This document shows, piece by piece, positions 23,728-32,403 of a DNA stretch of 64,000 nucleotides. The notes under the pieces are model-generated. The model ran no database searches. It worked only from the letters and a program-made list of their open reading frames with translations, and was not told the origin of the DNA. A program made the position numbers and the translations under genes. This DNA comes from a bacterium UBP14_UBA6098 (GTDB lineage Bacteria; UBP14; UBA6098), in the NCBI GenBank assembly GCA_002428525.1, contig DIWU01000003.1, positions 1-64,000 on the forward strand, written 5' to 3'. Numbering within the stretch: position 1 is the first letter of the stretch; each line of letters begins with the position of its first letter.

Positions 23728-26160
23728 TTATTTGAGCATAACCATCCGTTTGGAGATCGACTTGTCGCCGGCCTCGAGGCGGTAAAGATATATGCCGGAG
23801 GGCATCTCGCGGCCTTTGTCGTCGCGGCCCTCCCAGATGATGCGATACGTTCCGGCTGTGAAGTTATCGTCCACGAGCGTGGTTACCTTCTCGCCGAGGA
23901 CATTGTAAACCTCGAGCTTCGCCGGCTGGTCGGCGGGAATATCGAACTCGATCGCAGTTGTCGGGTTGAAGGGGTTCGGGGAGTTGCTCTTGAGGGCAAG
24001 TTCCTTCGGCAGATAGGACCCATCCTCGCCAACCCCCGTGACGCCGGTGACGACACAGCGGATCATCAGATCGATGTTGTTCAGCGGCGCGGAGGCGCTG
24101 GCCAAATCGCTTGTGTCGATAGCGACGAGCGTTCCGAACTCGTCGAAGTAATGGATTATCGCAAATCCTTTGCGATCGACCGGAGTCGTGTTGTCGATAC
24201 CGACAACCGGCATCTGGCTATCGATCGCGACACCGACGAACACGAAGAACGTCGAGTCCGGAAGACTCACGGGCGAGTCTGACAGATCGATAGTCACCCA
24301 AGAGCCGTTGGTCGGATCCGAATCGATAGTATGGTTGGCGTCGTAAAGCTCGGTTCCACCGTTGGGGATATCGAAGATGCCGTTATCCAGCACCATCACG
24401 CGCGCTGAGCCGCTGTATTTCGTGAAGAATTTGACATGAGTAAGACGAAGGGTCTGAAGACCGGCCGTCTGGTAGAAGAAGTTCCCGATACAATCGCCGG
24501 CGACCATCGATGGGCCGAGGAAGCCATTATAGCTGAGGCCGCTGGTCGGGTCGGTGGCGACATCGTTCAAACCGTCGTCCCAACCGAGCTCGCGAACCTC
24601 GGCTCCGGGAACTGTGAATGTAGTTTGGAAGGTGTCGTTCGAGACATTGAGGTCGGTGCCCAAGGAGGTCCAGACCCTGATAGAGTAGTCACCCGGCTGA
24701 GTGAGTTGAAGCTGTGCAACCGCTGTGCCGAACTTCGCGGGGGCTATCGTCGGGCGCGGGAAGAAGGTCATCGTCGTGTCGTGCATATCAGGGAAGGTGA
24801 TGACGCCGTTGACTTGAATCAGGCTCTCATCCGACATCCCGAGGTTCGAGACCTTAACAGTGAAACGACCGTAATCGCGGAAATTGAGCGGCCCGGTGAC
24901 GACATCGGTCGGGGCGATATCGTGAAGCGGGGCATAGTTGCCCGAAATGGTGACATCGTCGATCTTAAACCACTGGGACTCATTCGGTTGGCCGTCACCG
25001 CGAGCCATAATCATGATCTGAATGTCCTTGCCGGCGAACTCGAGAAGCGAATTCCTCATGCCGTAGGCGACATCATAGAGCACGCTCTCATCGTAGAGAC
25101 GCCATGTCTCGTCGATATAGCCGGGACGGTAATAGTTATGGGACATCTGAACCATTGAGTCCGCGTCCAAATCTTTGACATAGATGACGATATAATCGTC
25201 GAGCGAGCCGTCATCGTTGGGATCGAAATCGGCGCAGTTGGTTTTGATATAGAAACTGAGTGTGCCGTTGAAGGTGTCGGCAAGGCTAATCACCGGAGAA
25301 ACGAGTGTGCTATAGGTCTCCGAGCGGTTGTATGCAACCGCGCAACCGCTTCCGGTATTGGCGTCGGTGGTGGTCGCCTCCCATGTCATAAGCTCGCGGC
25401 CTTGAGAGGCCACCGAAGCGCCCGAGCCGGAATCGTAGAGAAGCGTGTCGCTGTCGCTTGTAATCACGATCTCGTCAACAATCCAGCCGAACATAGTCGA
25501 GTCGAAGGCGTCGGCGTCGCTGTGCGTCGGGCCTGTGCTGAACATCATGTCCGACGCGAAGACAAATCTGACCTTCACTCTCCTGCCGGCGAAATCGGAA
25601 AGGGAGGCTGTGATCGTTTCGAAGGTGGTCGCGCCGTGAATGCCCGTCCATGCGGCATAGCCGGGGCCGAGGCCGCAGAAGCCGAAGCCCCAGAGGCTTG
25701 TGCAATTGTAGGCCGAACCGGCGCCGGGAGTGAGAGTCGCCCAAGTGGCGCCGTCATCGGTGGAAACCCACACCGCCGCGCCGTCCCAGCCGTCGTAACC
25801 GAAGGGCCAGCCGCTGGTTCCCGCAGGCTCGGTATTGAGTTTGTGCTTGAATGTTAATGTAGCGGTCATCGCGGTCATCGGAATAGAAACAGCCGGCATA
25901 TCGAGGTATTGAAGCCAGCCGTCGTTGTAGCCGTTGTAGCCGGTCCCGCCGACATCCAAAGTCCCACACCAATAGCTCAATCCGTCATAGGAGTTGAATG
26001 TGTCCGCGTGCCAATAGGCATCTGTGTCGTCATACCAATACAAGTCGCCGACTTCCCATGTCATCGGCCCCTCGAAACCCTCATATAAAAGTGTATCGAC
26101 CTGACCGAAGACGGCGCCGGCAAATATCGCTAAACACAGCGATAATAAAAGCCTCTTCAT
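23728..26160 (-). CDS. Secreted protein with choice-of-anchor/jelly-roll-like domains and Por-type sorting tail
   Basis: 810 residues with signal peptide MKRLLLSLCLAIFAGAVFGQ. Two related beta-sandwich segments start at DTLLYEGFEGPMTWEVGD and again at SDTLLYDSGSGASVASQGRE, in the style of MAM/choice-of-anchor-J domains found in secreted FCB-group proteins. A CARDB-like segment (HDIAPTDVVTGPLNFRDYG) follows. The C-terminal tail has SPNPFNPTT, a FlgD-Ig-like LEVYNVLGEKVTTL, and ends GIYLYRLEAGDKSISKRMVM. I infer type IX-like export and surface attachment. No protease or hydrolase active site is seen. It has the best promoter of the window and a GGAGGATT ribosome-binding site. Confidence 0.8.
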   Translation of the reverse strand: MKRLLLSLCLAIFAGAVFGQVDTLLYEGFEGPMTWEVGDLYWYDDTDAYWHADTFNSYDGLSYWCGTLDVGGTGYNGYNDGWLQYLDMPAVSIPMTAMTATLTFKHKLNTEPAGTSGWPFGYDGWDGAAVWVSTDDGATWATLTPGAGSAYNCTSLWGFGFCGLGPGYAAWTGIHGATTFETITASLSDFAGRRVKVRFVFASDMMFSTGPTHSDADAFDSTMFGWIVDEIVITSDSDTLLYDSGSGASVASQGRELMTWEATTTDANTGSGCAVAYNRSETYSTLVSPVISLADTFNGTLSFYIKTNCADFDPNDDGSLDDYIVIYVKDLDADSMVQMSHNYYRPGYIDETWRLYDESVLYDVAYGMRNSLLEFAGKDIQIMIMARGDGQPNESQWFKIDDVTISGNYAPLHDIAPTDVVTGPLNFRDYGRFTVKVSNLGMSDESLIQVNGVITFPDMHDTTMTFFPRPTIAPAKFGTAVAQLQLTQPGDYSIRVWTSLGTDLNVSNDTFQTTFTVPGAEVRELGWDDGLNDVATDPTSGLSYNGFLGPSMVAGDCIGNFFYQTAGLQTLRLTHVKFFTKYSGSARVMVLDNGIFDIPNGGTELYDANHTIDSDPTNGSWVTIDLSDSPVSLPDSTFFVFVGVAIDSQMPVVGIDNTTPVDRKGFAIIHYFDEFGTLVAIDTSDLASASAPLNNIDLMIRCVVTGVTGVGEDGSYLPKELALKSNSPNPFNPTTAIEFDIPADQPAKLEVYNVLGEKVTTLVDDNFTAGTYRIIWEGRDDKGREMPSGIYLYRLEAGDKSISKRMVMLK

Positions 26161-26204
26161 TAATCCTCCTTAGTTGGTTGAATAATTAATCGCATATATG
26201 TTTC

Positions 26205-26232
26205 ATTATATTCGGCTTGCTCGATATGTCAA
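26205..26232 (-). promoter_or_regulatory. Full-consensus promoter of the 23728-26160 gene
   Basis: On the minus strand TTGACA (26232-26227), 16-nt spacer, TATAAT (26210-26205). Both hexamers are perfect sigma70 consensus. The start codon is 45 bp downstream. Confidence 0.85.
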
Positions 26233-26284
26233 GACCGAAAAGCCAAAAAAACATATGTCAAAACTATCCATACAATATCACTCC

Positions 26285-26424
26285 GGGGCGTCGGGATAAC
26301 TCCATCCTTTGGAAAGCGGGCTTTCAAAAGGATGGAGTTATCTCCGACAGGCCGGGCGGCGATTTTTGACATGGCAAAATTTTCGCTCCGGCCTGTCGGC
26401 CCGCGCATGCGCGGCCGACGCCCC
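26285..26424. repeat. Nested-palindrome structured repeat, copy 1
   Basis: 140 nt with four paired elements. (1) Outer stem GGGGCGTCGG (26285-26294) with CCGACGCCCC (26415-26424). (2) A long hairpin at 26295-26342: 16 bp, one G/A mismatch, 6 bp and a GG loop. (3) CCGACAGGCCGG (26344-26355) with CCGGCCTGTCGG (26388-26399) enclosing 32 nt. (4) The perfect palindrome CCGCGCATGCGCGG (26401-26414). A second copy at 29226-29359 keeps the layout. It lies in the 356-bp divergent gap 26161-26516, which otherwise holds only the two promoters listed. I do not recognise the family. Confidence 0.85.
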
Positions 26425-26481
26425 TTTTTATTATGTTGAGTTTGAGAGCAAATAAATCTGCGTAAAGCTAATAAAATCTAT

Positions 26482-26510
26482 TTGAATTTGGGAATAAAAA
26501 AGCATATAAA
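26482..26510 (+). promoter_or_regulatory. Promoter of the small gene and comEC, possibly leaderless
   Basis: TTGAAT (26482-26487), 17-nt spacer, TATAAA (26505-26510). A start site seven bases after the -10 box would be the A of the ATG at 26517. No Shine-Dalgarno sequence precedes that ATG, so the transcript could be leaderless. Confidence 0.45.
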
Positions 26511-26516
26511 TAGTAG

Positions 26517-26771
26517 ATGAATCGTGAAAAGGTATTAAGCGAACTCGAAGAATTAGCTTCGCGGATAGGCATTACAATCCGTTACGAGAAGATGGGGACT
26601 ATCTCCGGCGGTTTGTGTCGAATTCACGACGGCGAGGTGATACTTATCAACCGGCATCTCTCGACCGCGTCGAAGATCGAGCTTTTGGCGAAGGAGCTTA
26701 TGCTTGAATCGGAGAAGCTCGAGGCCGTTTTCATCCTTCCCGAGATAAGGGACATCATCGGTCTATCGTGA
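26517..26771 (+). CDS. Small conserved-looking protein of unknown function coupled to comEC
   Basis: 84 residues, soluble, no signal peptide or membrane segment. The pattern is an N-terminal helix (VLSELEELASRIGI), a short beta region (TIRYEKM, GGLCRIHDGEVILINR) and a helical C-terminus (ASKIELLAKELMLES). I do not recognise a family. The codon use looks like that of its neighbours. Its TGA overlaps the GTG of comEC (GTGA, 26768-26771), so the two are almost certainly translated together. No Shine-Dalgarno is seen. Confidence 0.7.
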   Translation: MNREKVLSELEELASRIGITIRYEKMGTISGGLCRIHDGEVILINRHLSTASKIELLAKELMLESEKLEAVFILPEIRDIIGLS

Positions 26772-29215
26772 AACGGCGCGTTTTGCTCCCGATGCCGCTT
26801 TTATGGGTTTTCCTCGCATTAATTGTCGGTATTGCTTTCGCGTCGAGCTTTGGTTTTGATTCGCGGGTGAGCTTGACGCTTTTTTTGGGGCTTGGGGTTT
26901 TGGCGTTAGTTTCGTCTTCATTTGTGAAATCCCCAAATTTCCGTTTTATTCCTTCATTACTGCTACTAAGTGCGGTGGCCTCTTTCGGGGTCTTCAGATA
27001 CTCGATCGTCAGCGCGGTGAGTTCCGAAGATATTGTGCGTTTGGTAGGTCGTCAGGTGCGGCTTTTCGGCTCGGTCGGCGAGGAAATTCAGGTGGAGGGC
27101 GAAAGGCAGAGGTTCGATCTCGAGGTAGATTCGGTCTCGATCGAGGGCGGGGTTTATACAGCGCGCGGAATTGCTCGAATTTATCTTTATCGCGCACGGA
27201 CAGTGGATTTCGGCGATATTTTGGCTTTGGACTGCATACTCGAACAACCGCGCCCCGCGACGAACCCTCACGGTTTCGATTTTCGTAAATCATTGGAACT
27301 CAAAGGGATAAAAACAATCGCCTTCGTTCGCGGAGACGACAACATCGCTATAATCGGAAAGAATACCGCGGGGCTATATCGGAGGCTGACCTGCGCGATT
27401 CGAGACCATGTCGAAAAAACAATAAAGCTAATTCCGGAATACGACGAAACCGCCTTGCTTCGAGGGCTTCTTCTCGGAAAGGGCGGAGAGCTTCCAACCC
27501 CTGTGCGAAGGGCCTTCGAGGACTCGGGAACCGTGCATATTCTCGCGGTGAGCGGCTTGCATGTCGGCATCATCGCGGGGATTCTATGGCTTCTTTTCGG
27601 CAAGATAGTCAAGATGCCTAAGCCCTTGGCCGTTTGTTTGTGTATTCTCGGGCTTGCGCTTTATGCCGGTGTCGTCGGTGGAAGGCCCTCGGTTCTTCGC
27701 GCGGCGCTGATGTTCTCGATCATTCTTTTCGGCTCTGCCCTGAAGCGCCCCTCGAACCCGATGAACTCGATCGGAGCGGCCGGCGCGACTCTGCTCGTCA
27801 TCGAGCCGTTATGGCTTTTCGATATCGGCTTTCAGCTCAGCTTCGCGGCGACGCTCGGGATTATATATCTTTTGCCCTACTTTGAGGAATGGCTTCCCGC
27901 GAGGCATGTTAAATCGGGGTTTTTACGGAAGTTCGTCCTCGGAGCGTTGGCCGTCTCGATAGCGGCGAATATCGGCACCGCGCCGTTTGTAGCGTTTGTT
28001 TTTCATAGACTTCAAACAATTTCCCCGCTGGCGAATATCTTCGTAGTGCCCTTCGTAGGCTCGATCATCGGTTACGGCATACTCGCATCGGTGTTATCGC
28101 TCTTTTGGGAAAACGGCGCGATATGGGTGCTTCAGTTCGACCGCCTGATCCTGCGGGTGATTCTCGAAGCGGCATCGTTTTTCGCCACGACGAGGTTTTC
28201 GTATCTCCCCTTTCCAAGGCCGGCGATCGCCGCTTTCGGTTTGTATTATTTGTTTATTATCGCCCTTCCACCGATCCTATCGCGCCGAACAAAAGGCATC
28301 CTCGCAATCGGGATTTTCCTCACTGCGGCCGCCGCCTCGACATGGGCGATGTTCGAGATGTCCAGACAGAGGCTCGACTGCGACCTCCGAGTGACCTTCT
28401 TCGATATCGGCCAAGGGGACTGCGCGCTGATTGAATTCAAGGACGGCCGCAAAGCGATTATCGACGGCGGCCCGCCGGATAACGCCGCCTTCGCTGTCCT
28501 CCCCTATCTCGAATCGAACTCGATCGCGAAAATCGACCTCGCAATCCTTTCACACCCGGACGCCGACCACCTCGGCGGAATCGTAGATATCTTCGACGAG
28601 GTGCCCTACGATGCCCTCGCAGTCCCGCACAGAATAAGAACCAACGACCTTTACGGGCGCTTTCTCGATCGGCTCGATTCCCTCGAAGTTCCGATTACAA
28701 TATATACAGCGGGGGACACAATCCCCGGCTTCCCAGAGCTGATCGCTATATGGCCGGATTCAACAGCCGTTTCACCCGCCGGCTCCCTGCTCGTCAATGT
28801 CAACGAGGCCTCGCTTGTAATACTGCTCGAGCTGGGCGAGGTGGAATTCTTGTTCTGCGGAGATATAGGCTTCCCCTCAGAGGCATATATCGAGGGCATC
28901 GAAGAGGAGATCGATATCCTCAAAGTCCCCCATCACGGCGGTAAATTCAGCTGTAGCCAAGGCCTCATCGAGACCGCGACACCCCTCGCATCGATAGTCT
29001 CGGTCGGAGCGAAAAACCGTTTCGGACACCCCTCCCCTCAAGTCTTAGATCGCTTGAATAAGTCCGGCTCGGAAACCTTCCGAACAGATATATCGGGTGC
29101 AATCACAATCGAGGTTCTCGGCGATTCGATATTCATCGAGACCTTCGACGGCAATACCCTCCGCTTCTCAGGCCTCGACCAACCCCTTCCGCGCCGAGAT
29201 AGCCCGCAAATTTAA
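26768..29215 (+). CDS. comEC: ComEC/Rec2 DNA internalisation channel
   Basis: 815 residues with GTG start overlapping the upstream gene. Order: N-terminal membrane segments; a DUF4131/OB-like periplasmic domain (about 90-210, VRLFGSVGEEIQVEGERQRF); the Competence domain of about eight membrane segments (HILAVSGLHVGIIAG, GGRPSVLRAALM); and a C-terminal metallo-beta-lactamase-like domain from about 540, with FFDIGQGDCALIEF, LSHPDADHLGG and VPHHGGKFS. ComEC forms the inner-membrane channel for incoming single-stranded DNA; the C-terminal domain is the proposed nuclease. No other competence genes are in the window, so uptake ability is only inferred. Both flanks of this gene pair carry the nested-palindrome repeat. 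Confidence 0.92.
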   Translation: MKRRVLLPMPLLWVFLALIVGIAFASSFGFDSRVSLTLFLGLGVLALVSSSFVKSPNFRFIPSLLLLSAVASFGVFRYSIVSAVSSEDIVRLVGRQVRLFGSVGEEIQVEGERQRFDLEVDSVSIEGGVYTARGIARIYLYRARTVDFGDILALDCILEQPRPATNPHGFDFRKSLELKGIKTIAFVRGDDNIAIIGKNTAGLYRRLTCAIRDHVEKTIKLIPEYDETALLRGLLLGKGGELPTPVRRAFEDSGTVHILAVSGLHVGIIAGILWLLFGKIVKMPKPLAVCLCILGLALYAGVVGGRPSVLRAALMFSIILFGSALKRPSNPMNSIGAAGATLLVIEPLWLFDIGFQLSFAATLGIIYLLPYFEEWLPARHVKSGFLRKFVLGALAVSIAANIGTAPFVAFVFHRLQTISPLANIFVVPFVGSIIGYGILASVLSLFWENGAIWVLQFDRLILRVILEAASFFATTRFSYLPFPRPAIAAFGLYYLFIIALPPILSRRTKGILAIGIFLTAAAASTWAMFEMSRQRLDCDLRVTFFDIGQGDCALIEFKDGRKAIIDGGPPDNAAFAVLPYLESNSIAKIDLAILSHPDADHLGGIVDIFDEVPYDALAVPHRIRTNDLYGRFLDRLDSLEVPITIYTAGDTIPGFPELIAIWPDSTAVSPAGSLLVNVNEASLVILLELGEVEFLFCGDIGFPSEAYIEGIEEEIDILKVPHHGGKFSCSQGLIETATPLASIVSVGAKNRFGHPSPQVLDRLNKSGSETFRTDISGAITIEVLGDSIFIETFDGNTLRFSGLDQPLPRRDSPQI

Positions 29216-29225
29216 CCCCGCCTCC

Positions 29226-29359
29226 GGGGCGTCGGGATATGCACCTCGGAAAAGCAGGCTTTTCCGAGGTGCATATCTCCGATAGGCCGGGCAAAGACTA
29301 TCAATATTTATCGATTGTTCCTCCGGCCTATCGGCCCGCGCATGCGCGGCCGACGCCCC
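29226..29359. repeat. Nested-palindrome structured repeat, copy 2
   Basis: 134 nt, same orientation and layout as copy 1. Outer stem 29226-29235 with 29350-29359. Perfect 20-bp hairpin GATATGCACCTCGGAAAAGC (29236-29255) with its complement (29258-29277) and an AG loop. CCGATAGGCCGG (29279-29290) with CCGGCCTATCGG (29323-29334) enclosing exactly 32 nt. Palindrome 29336-29349. Outside the hairpin both copies are exactly 92 nt long. The central part of the hairpin differs entirely from copy 1 yet pairs fully, and the 12-bp stem shows a C-G to T-A compensatory change. It starts 11 nt after the comEC stop. Confidence 0.85.
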
Positions 29360-29373
29360 GGGGGCTTATGCTA

Positions 29374-29402
29374 TTGACAAGTCCTATATCGAGAGATAAA
29401 TT
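29374..29402 (+). promoter_or_regulatory. Promoter of the peptidase/dut group
   Basis: TTGACA (29374-29379), 17-nt spacer, TAAATT (29397-29402). It begins 15 bp after the end of structured repeat copy 2 and 42 bp before the TTG start of the M16 peptidase gene. Confidence 0.6.
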
Positions 29403-29443
29403 ATAGGCTTACTAAACTCAATGGATAGGCTTAAAGGGGCGAC

Positions 29444-30727
29444 TTGGAGAAGGATATTAAGAAGACTGTTCTCTCGAATGGCATACGGGTATTGTCTTTG
29501 CCGCTGGCATCGAGGCGCGGCGCGGCTGTTGGTGTATGGATCGATGCGGGTAGCCGCGACGATCCCGCAGGAAAGGCGGGCTTGAGCCATTTGGCCGAGC
29601 ACATGTCTTTCAAGGGAACACCGACGCGTAGCGCTTTGGATATAGCCCGCGAGCTCGAGAGTATAAGCGCTTCGGAGGACGGCTACACCTCGCAGGAGGA
29701 GACTTGTTATTACTTGTATCTCCCGGGCGAGGAGATCGGCAGGGGGATGGAGATTTTGGGCGATATGGTCTCTCACGCCGCGATCGACGCGAAACTTTTC
29801 GAGCGCGAACTTTCGGTTGTTGCGAGCGAGATGAGCGATGTCGAGGACACCCCCTCGGAGATCGCCCGCGACTATTTCGCGACGGCGATCTTCGGCGACC
29901 ATTCGCTCGGCAAACCGATCTTGGGCTACCCCTCGACCTTGAAGGCCATATGTCGCGACGATGTCGCCTCTTTTGTGAAGGGGCATTATGTCGCTCCGCG
30001 GATCATTCTCGCCGCAGTCGGAAATATCGACCACGAGGAGTTCTGCGACCTTACAACCCGCTTTTTCGATGTCAGCGGTGAAGGTTTACCGAAGGATCGT
30101 ATCGCGCCTGCTCCAACGCCGACCGGAAAGCTTCACCTGATCGAGAAAAAAACCTCGCAACTTTCGATCTATCTCGGTGGCAGGGCCTATCGCTTCGATG
30201 ACCCGCGCAGATACAGCCTCGCCGTGTTCGACACAATACTCGGTCGAGGCGCTTCGAGCCTGCTCTTCAACCGCCTTCGCGAGGAGGAGGGAATCGGCTA
30301 TCGAATCTTCTCCTTCGAGGAATACTTCGGAGACTGCGGACTTTGGGGCATCTACGCCAATCTCGACCCCACGGATTTCGAGCGGTTTTTCGGGATAGTC
30401 GATTCGATTTTCGACGATATCGTCGAGGGAAGGGCCGTAAACGAGCGTTTCGAGGAGACGATTCGCGGCTTGACAGGCATGGCCAAACTCGAAGGCGATT
30501 CAATAAGCCAGTTGTTGACCCGCTTGGTCGAGACCGAGCTTTACTGCGGCAGATATATCTCGCCGGAGGAAACCCTCTTCAAACTGGCCTCGATCAGGCC
30601 GGCCGATGTCATCGAGACCGCGCGGGAACTGCTCGATCGCCGCAAGATTACAGGCGTTTACTACGGCAAATCAAAATCGCGAACCTTCCCCGAATGGCTC
30701 GCTCCGGTGAAGGGCGAATTGGCATGA
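29444..30727 (+). CDS. M16 family zinc peptidase (PqqL/MPP-like)
   Basis: 427 residues. The inverted zinc motif HLAEH is at 49-53 (SHLAEHMSFKGT) with a downstream metal-ligand Glu in the VASEMSDVEDTPSEIA segment (about 125-135). The C-terminal half has the R/Y-containing GIGYRIFSFEEYFGD pattern of the second M16 domain. There is no signal peptide, so it is probably a cytoplasmic processing or peptide-degrading enzyme. The start is TTG preceded by AAAGGGG. The stop overlaps the dut ATG (ATGA). Confidence 0.88.
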   Translation: MEKDIKKTVLSNGIRVLSLPLASRRGAAVGVWIDAGSRDDPAGKAGLSHLAEHMSFKGTPTRSALDIARELESISASEDGYTSQEETCYYLYLPGEEIGRGMEILGDMVSHAAIDAKLFERELSVVASEMSDVEDTPSEIARDYFATAIFGDHSLGKPILGYPSTLKAICRDDVASFVKGHYVAPRIILAAVGNIDHEEFCDLTTRFFDVSGEGLPKDRIAPAPTPTGKLHLIEKKTSQLSIYLGGRAYRFDDPRRYSLAVFDTILGRGASSLLFNRLREEEGIGYRIFSFEEYFGDCGLWGIYANLDPTDFERFFGIVDSIFDDIVEGRAVNERFEETIRGLTGMAKLEGDSISQLLTRLVETELYCGRYISPEETLFKLASIRPADVIETARELLDRRKITGVYYGKSKSRTFPEWLAPVKGELA

Positions 30728-31170
30728 ATACTGCGCCAAAGGTTGAATATATAGTTGTCCGCGCGAATGCCGCCGAGCCTCGCTATATGAGCGCCGGCAG
30801 TGCGGGCGCCGATCTTTTCGCCTGCCTCGACGAGGCGATTATATTAGAACCGAAGGCCTTCGCGACAATTCCAACCGGAATCGCGATGGCTATCCCCGTG
30901 GGTTGGGAGGGCGAGGTCAGACCGAGAAGCGGTCTCGCGTCGCGCTTCGGAGTGACTGTTCTCAACGCCCCGGGGACGATCGACTCGGACTACCGCGGCG
31001 AGGTCAAGGTCATTTTGATAAATCACGGCCGAGTGCCATTAACGATAAACTCCGGCGACCGAATCGCGCAGATTCTTATAAAACCGGCGATTCGCGCAAA
31101 TTACGTTGTTTCGAGCGAGCTGGACAAATCCGAACGCGGCGAGGGCGGCTTCGGCTCGACCGGCAAATAG
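30724..31170 (+). CDS. dut: Deoxyuridine 5'-triphosphate nucleotidohydrolase
   Basis: 148 residues, the usual trimeric dUTPase size. All five motifs are present: SAGADLFA, RSGLA, the NAPGTIDSDYRGE region with the catalytic Asp, GDRIAQILI, and the C-terminal RGEGGFGSTGK arm. It hydrolyses dUTP to dUMP and pyrophosphate, keeping uracil out of DNA and supplying thymidylate synthesis. The start is the ATG overlapping the M16 peptidase stop; a longer frame runs upstream through the peptidase gene but lacks a dUTPase domain there. Confidence 0.95.
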   Translation: MNTAPKVEYIVVRANAAEPRYMSAGSAGADLFACLDEAIILEPKAFATIPTGIAMAIPVGWEGEVRPRSGLASRFGVTVLNAPGTIDSDYRGEVKVILINHGRVPLTINSGDRIAQILIKPAIRANYVVSSELDKSERGEGGFGSTGK

Positions 31171-31188
31171 CGCAAGTAGATAGGCAAA

Positions 31189-32403
31189 ATGCTCAACACA
31201 CTTAAAAAAATCGCTTTCGAGCGCGTCGGTGGAACCGAGGAGGAACGCCGCGTTTTCGATATCTTGGCCGAAGAGGTGCGCGCGCGCGGGATCGAGCCGA
31301 CTCTCGAGGCCTTCGAGGTCGAGACCTTCCGCCGTGGCACCGGCGAAGTGACACTTCTAAAAGACACGCCGGTTCGCTTCAATGTCAATCCCATCGGCCT
31401 TTCCGGCTCGGCCGATCTCGATGCGGAATTCCGCTATATCGAGCCCTCGAACCTCCCCTTCGCCGAACCCTGCCCGGGACAAATCGTCATCCTGCCCGAG
31501 CGCGTCTCCTTCAAGCATTACGAGCAACTCGCGCGCATCGGGGCCGCGGGATTCATCGTCGTCAACCCCCCGGGACATAAGCCCGGATATCATTCGCTGA
31601 AAAAGAACTTCGCCTCCCGCTTCGGGAAGATTCCCGGCGCGGTCATCGGCTATGAGGCCGGCCTGAAACTCATCTCCAATGCTAAACATATGTTACATAT
31701 GTCTTTACAGCAAGATGAGTTCGTCGGGGAAAGCCATAATCTGATCGCCACGATCGAAGGCGAAAGACCCGAAGGCGAGATCTTCGTCTGCGCCCATGCC
31801 GACAGTGTCGCCGGCTCCCCCGGCGCGGTGGACAACGGCGCCGGTTGCGTCGAGATGCTCGGCTTGATCGGCCACTTCGCCAAGAATCCCCCTCGCCGGA
31901 CTATGCACTTTTGCTTCTTCGGAAGCGAGGAACTCGGCCTTTTGGGGAGTTACGCCTTCGTCGAACGCCACAAGGCCGAGCTCGACAAGATCGCGGTGGT
32001 CTTCAACCTCGATGTCGGCGGCGATATCTTCGGCGACAACAAGGCCCTCATCACCGGCGATCAGGATTTAGCGAACTTCGTCGATAGCCATAACAAACTG
32101 CGCGGCATGGGTTTACACGTCACGCGCTCGATCTATTCGAGCGACAATATGCATTTCGCGCGCTACGGCATCCCCTCGATAAACTTCGCGCGTTCGGGCC
32201 TCGGCGCCTCGCTCGGCCATTCTATCGACGACGACCTGCGCAATGTCGATGAGCGCTCGCTTCGCTCCCTCGCCGAGATTGCCCTCGAGTTCGCAATAGT
32301 CACCGCAAACGCAATAGCCATGCCCTTCGAACGCAAAATCCCCAAAGATATTTCAGATGAGGTGACGAAATACTTCGGCGAAAGGTTCGGCATTGAGACG
32401 TAA
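31189..32403 (+). CDS. M28 family metallo-aminopeptidase with PA-like insert
   Basis: 404 residues. The M28 zinc-binding pattern is seen in VCAHADSV, the bridging Asp in GAVDNGAGCVEML, the catalytic Glu pair in FFGSEELGLLGSYAF, and a further Asp in FNLDVGGD. Residues about 90-180 (GQIVILPERVSF...YEQLARIGAAGFIVV) fit a protease-associated domain. There is no obvious signal peptide. It starts 18 bp after dut, and its stop lies 11 bases inside the next gene, so these four genes form one unit. Confidence 0.88.
   Translation: MLNTLKKIAFERVGGTEEERRVFDILAEEVRARGIEPTLEAFEVETFRRGTGEVTLLKDTPVRFNVNPIGLSGSADLDAEFRYIEPSNLPFAEPCPGQIVILPERVSFKHYEQLARIGAAGFIVVNPPGHKPGYHSLKKNFASRFGKIPGAVIGYEAGLKLISNAKHMLHMSLQQDEFVGESHNLIATIEGERPEGEIFVCAHADSVAGSPGAVDNGAGCVEMLGLIGHFAKNPPRRTMHFCFFGSEELGLLGSYAFVERHKAELDKIAVVFNLDVGGDIFGDNKALITGDQDLANFVDSHNKLRGMGLHVTRSIYSSDNMHFARYGIPSINFARSGLGASLGHSIDDDLRNVDERSLRSLAEIALEFAIVTANAIAMPFERKIPKDISDEVTKYFGERFGIET

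Noticed and set aside
26285..26424. Ordinary rho-independent terminator
   Set aside because: It has four nested paired elements and lies between divergent promoters, with no gene ending into it on either side; the T-run after 26424 is incidental.
26285..29359. Integron attC pair
   Set aside because: The element has variable hairpins and flanks genes, but it lacks the attC core sites and no integrase is present.
29384..30034. Minus-strand frame opposite the M16 peptidase gene
   Set aside because: No domain or ribosome-binding site; it is the mirror of a strongly supported M16 gene.
30343..30723. N-terminal extension of dut into the M16 peptidase gene
   Set aside because: The dUTPase family starts at the ATG at 30724, which overlaps the peptidase stop; the upstream part is a shadow frame.
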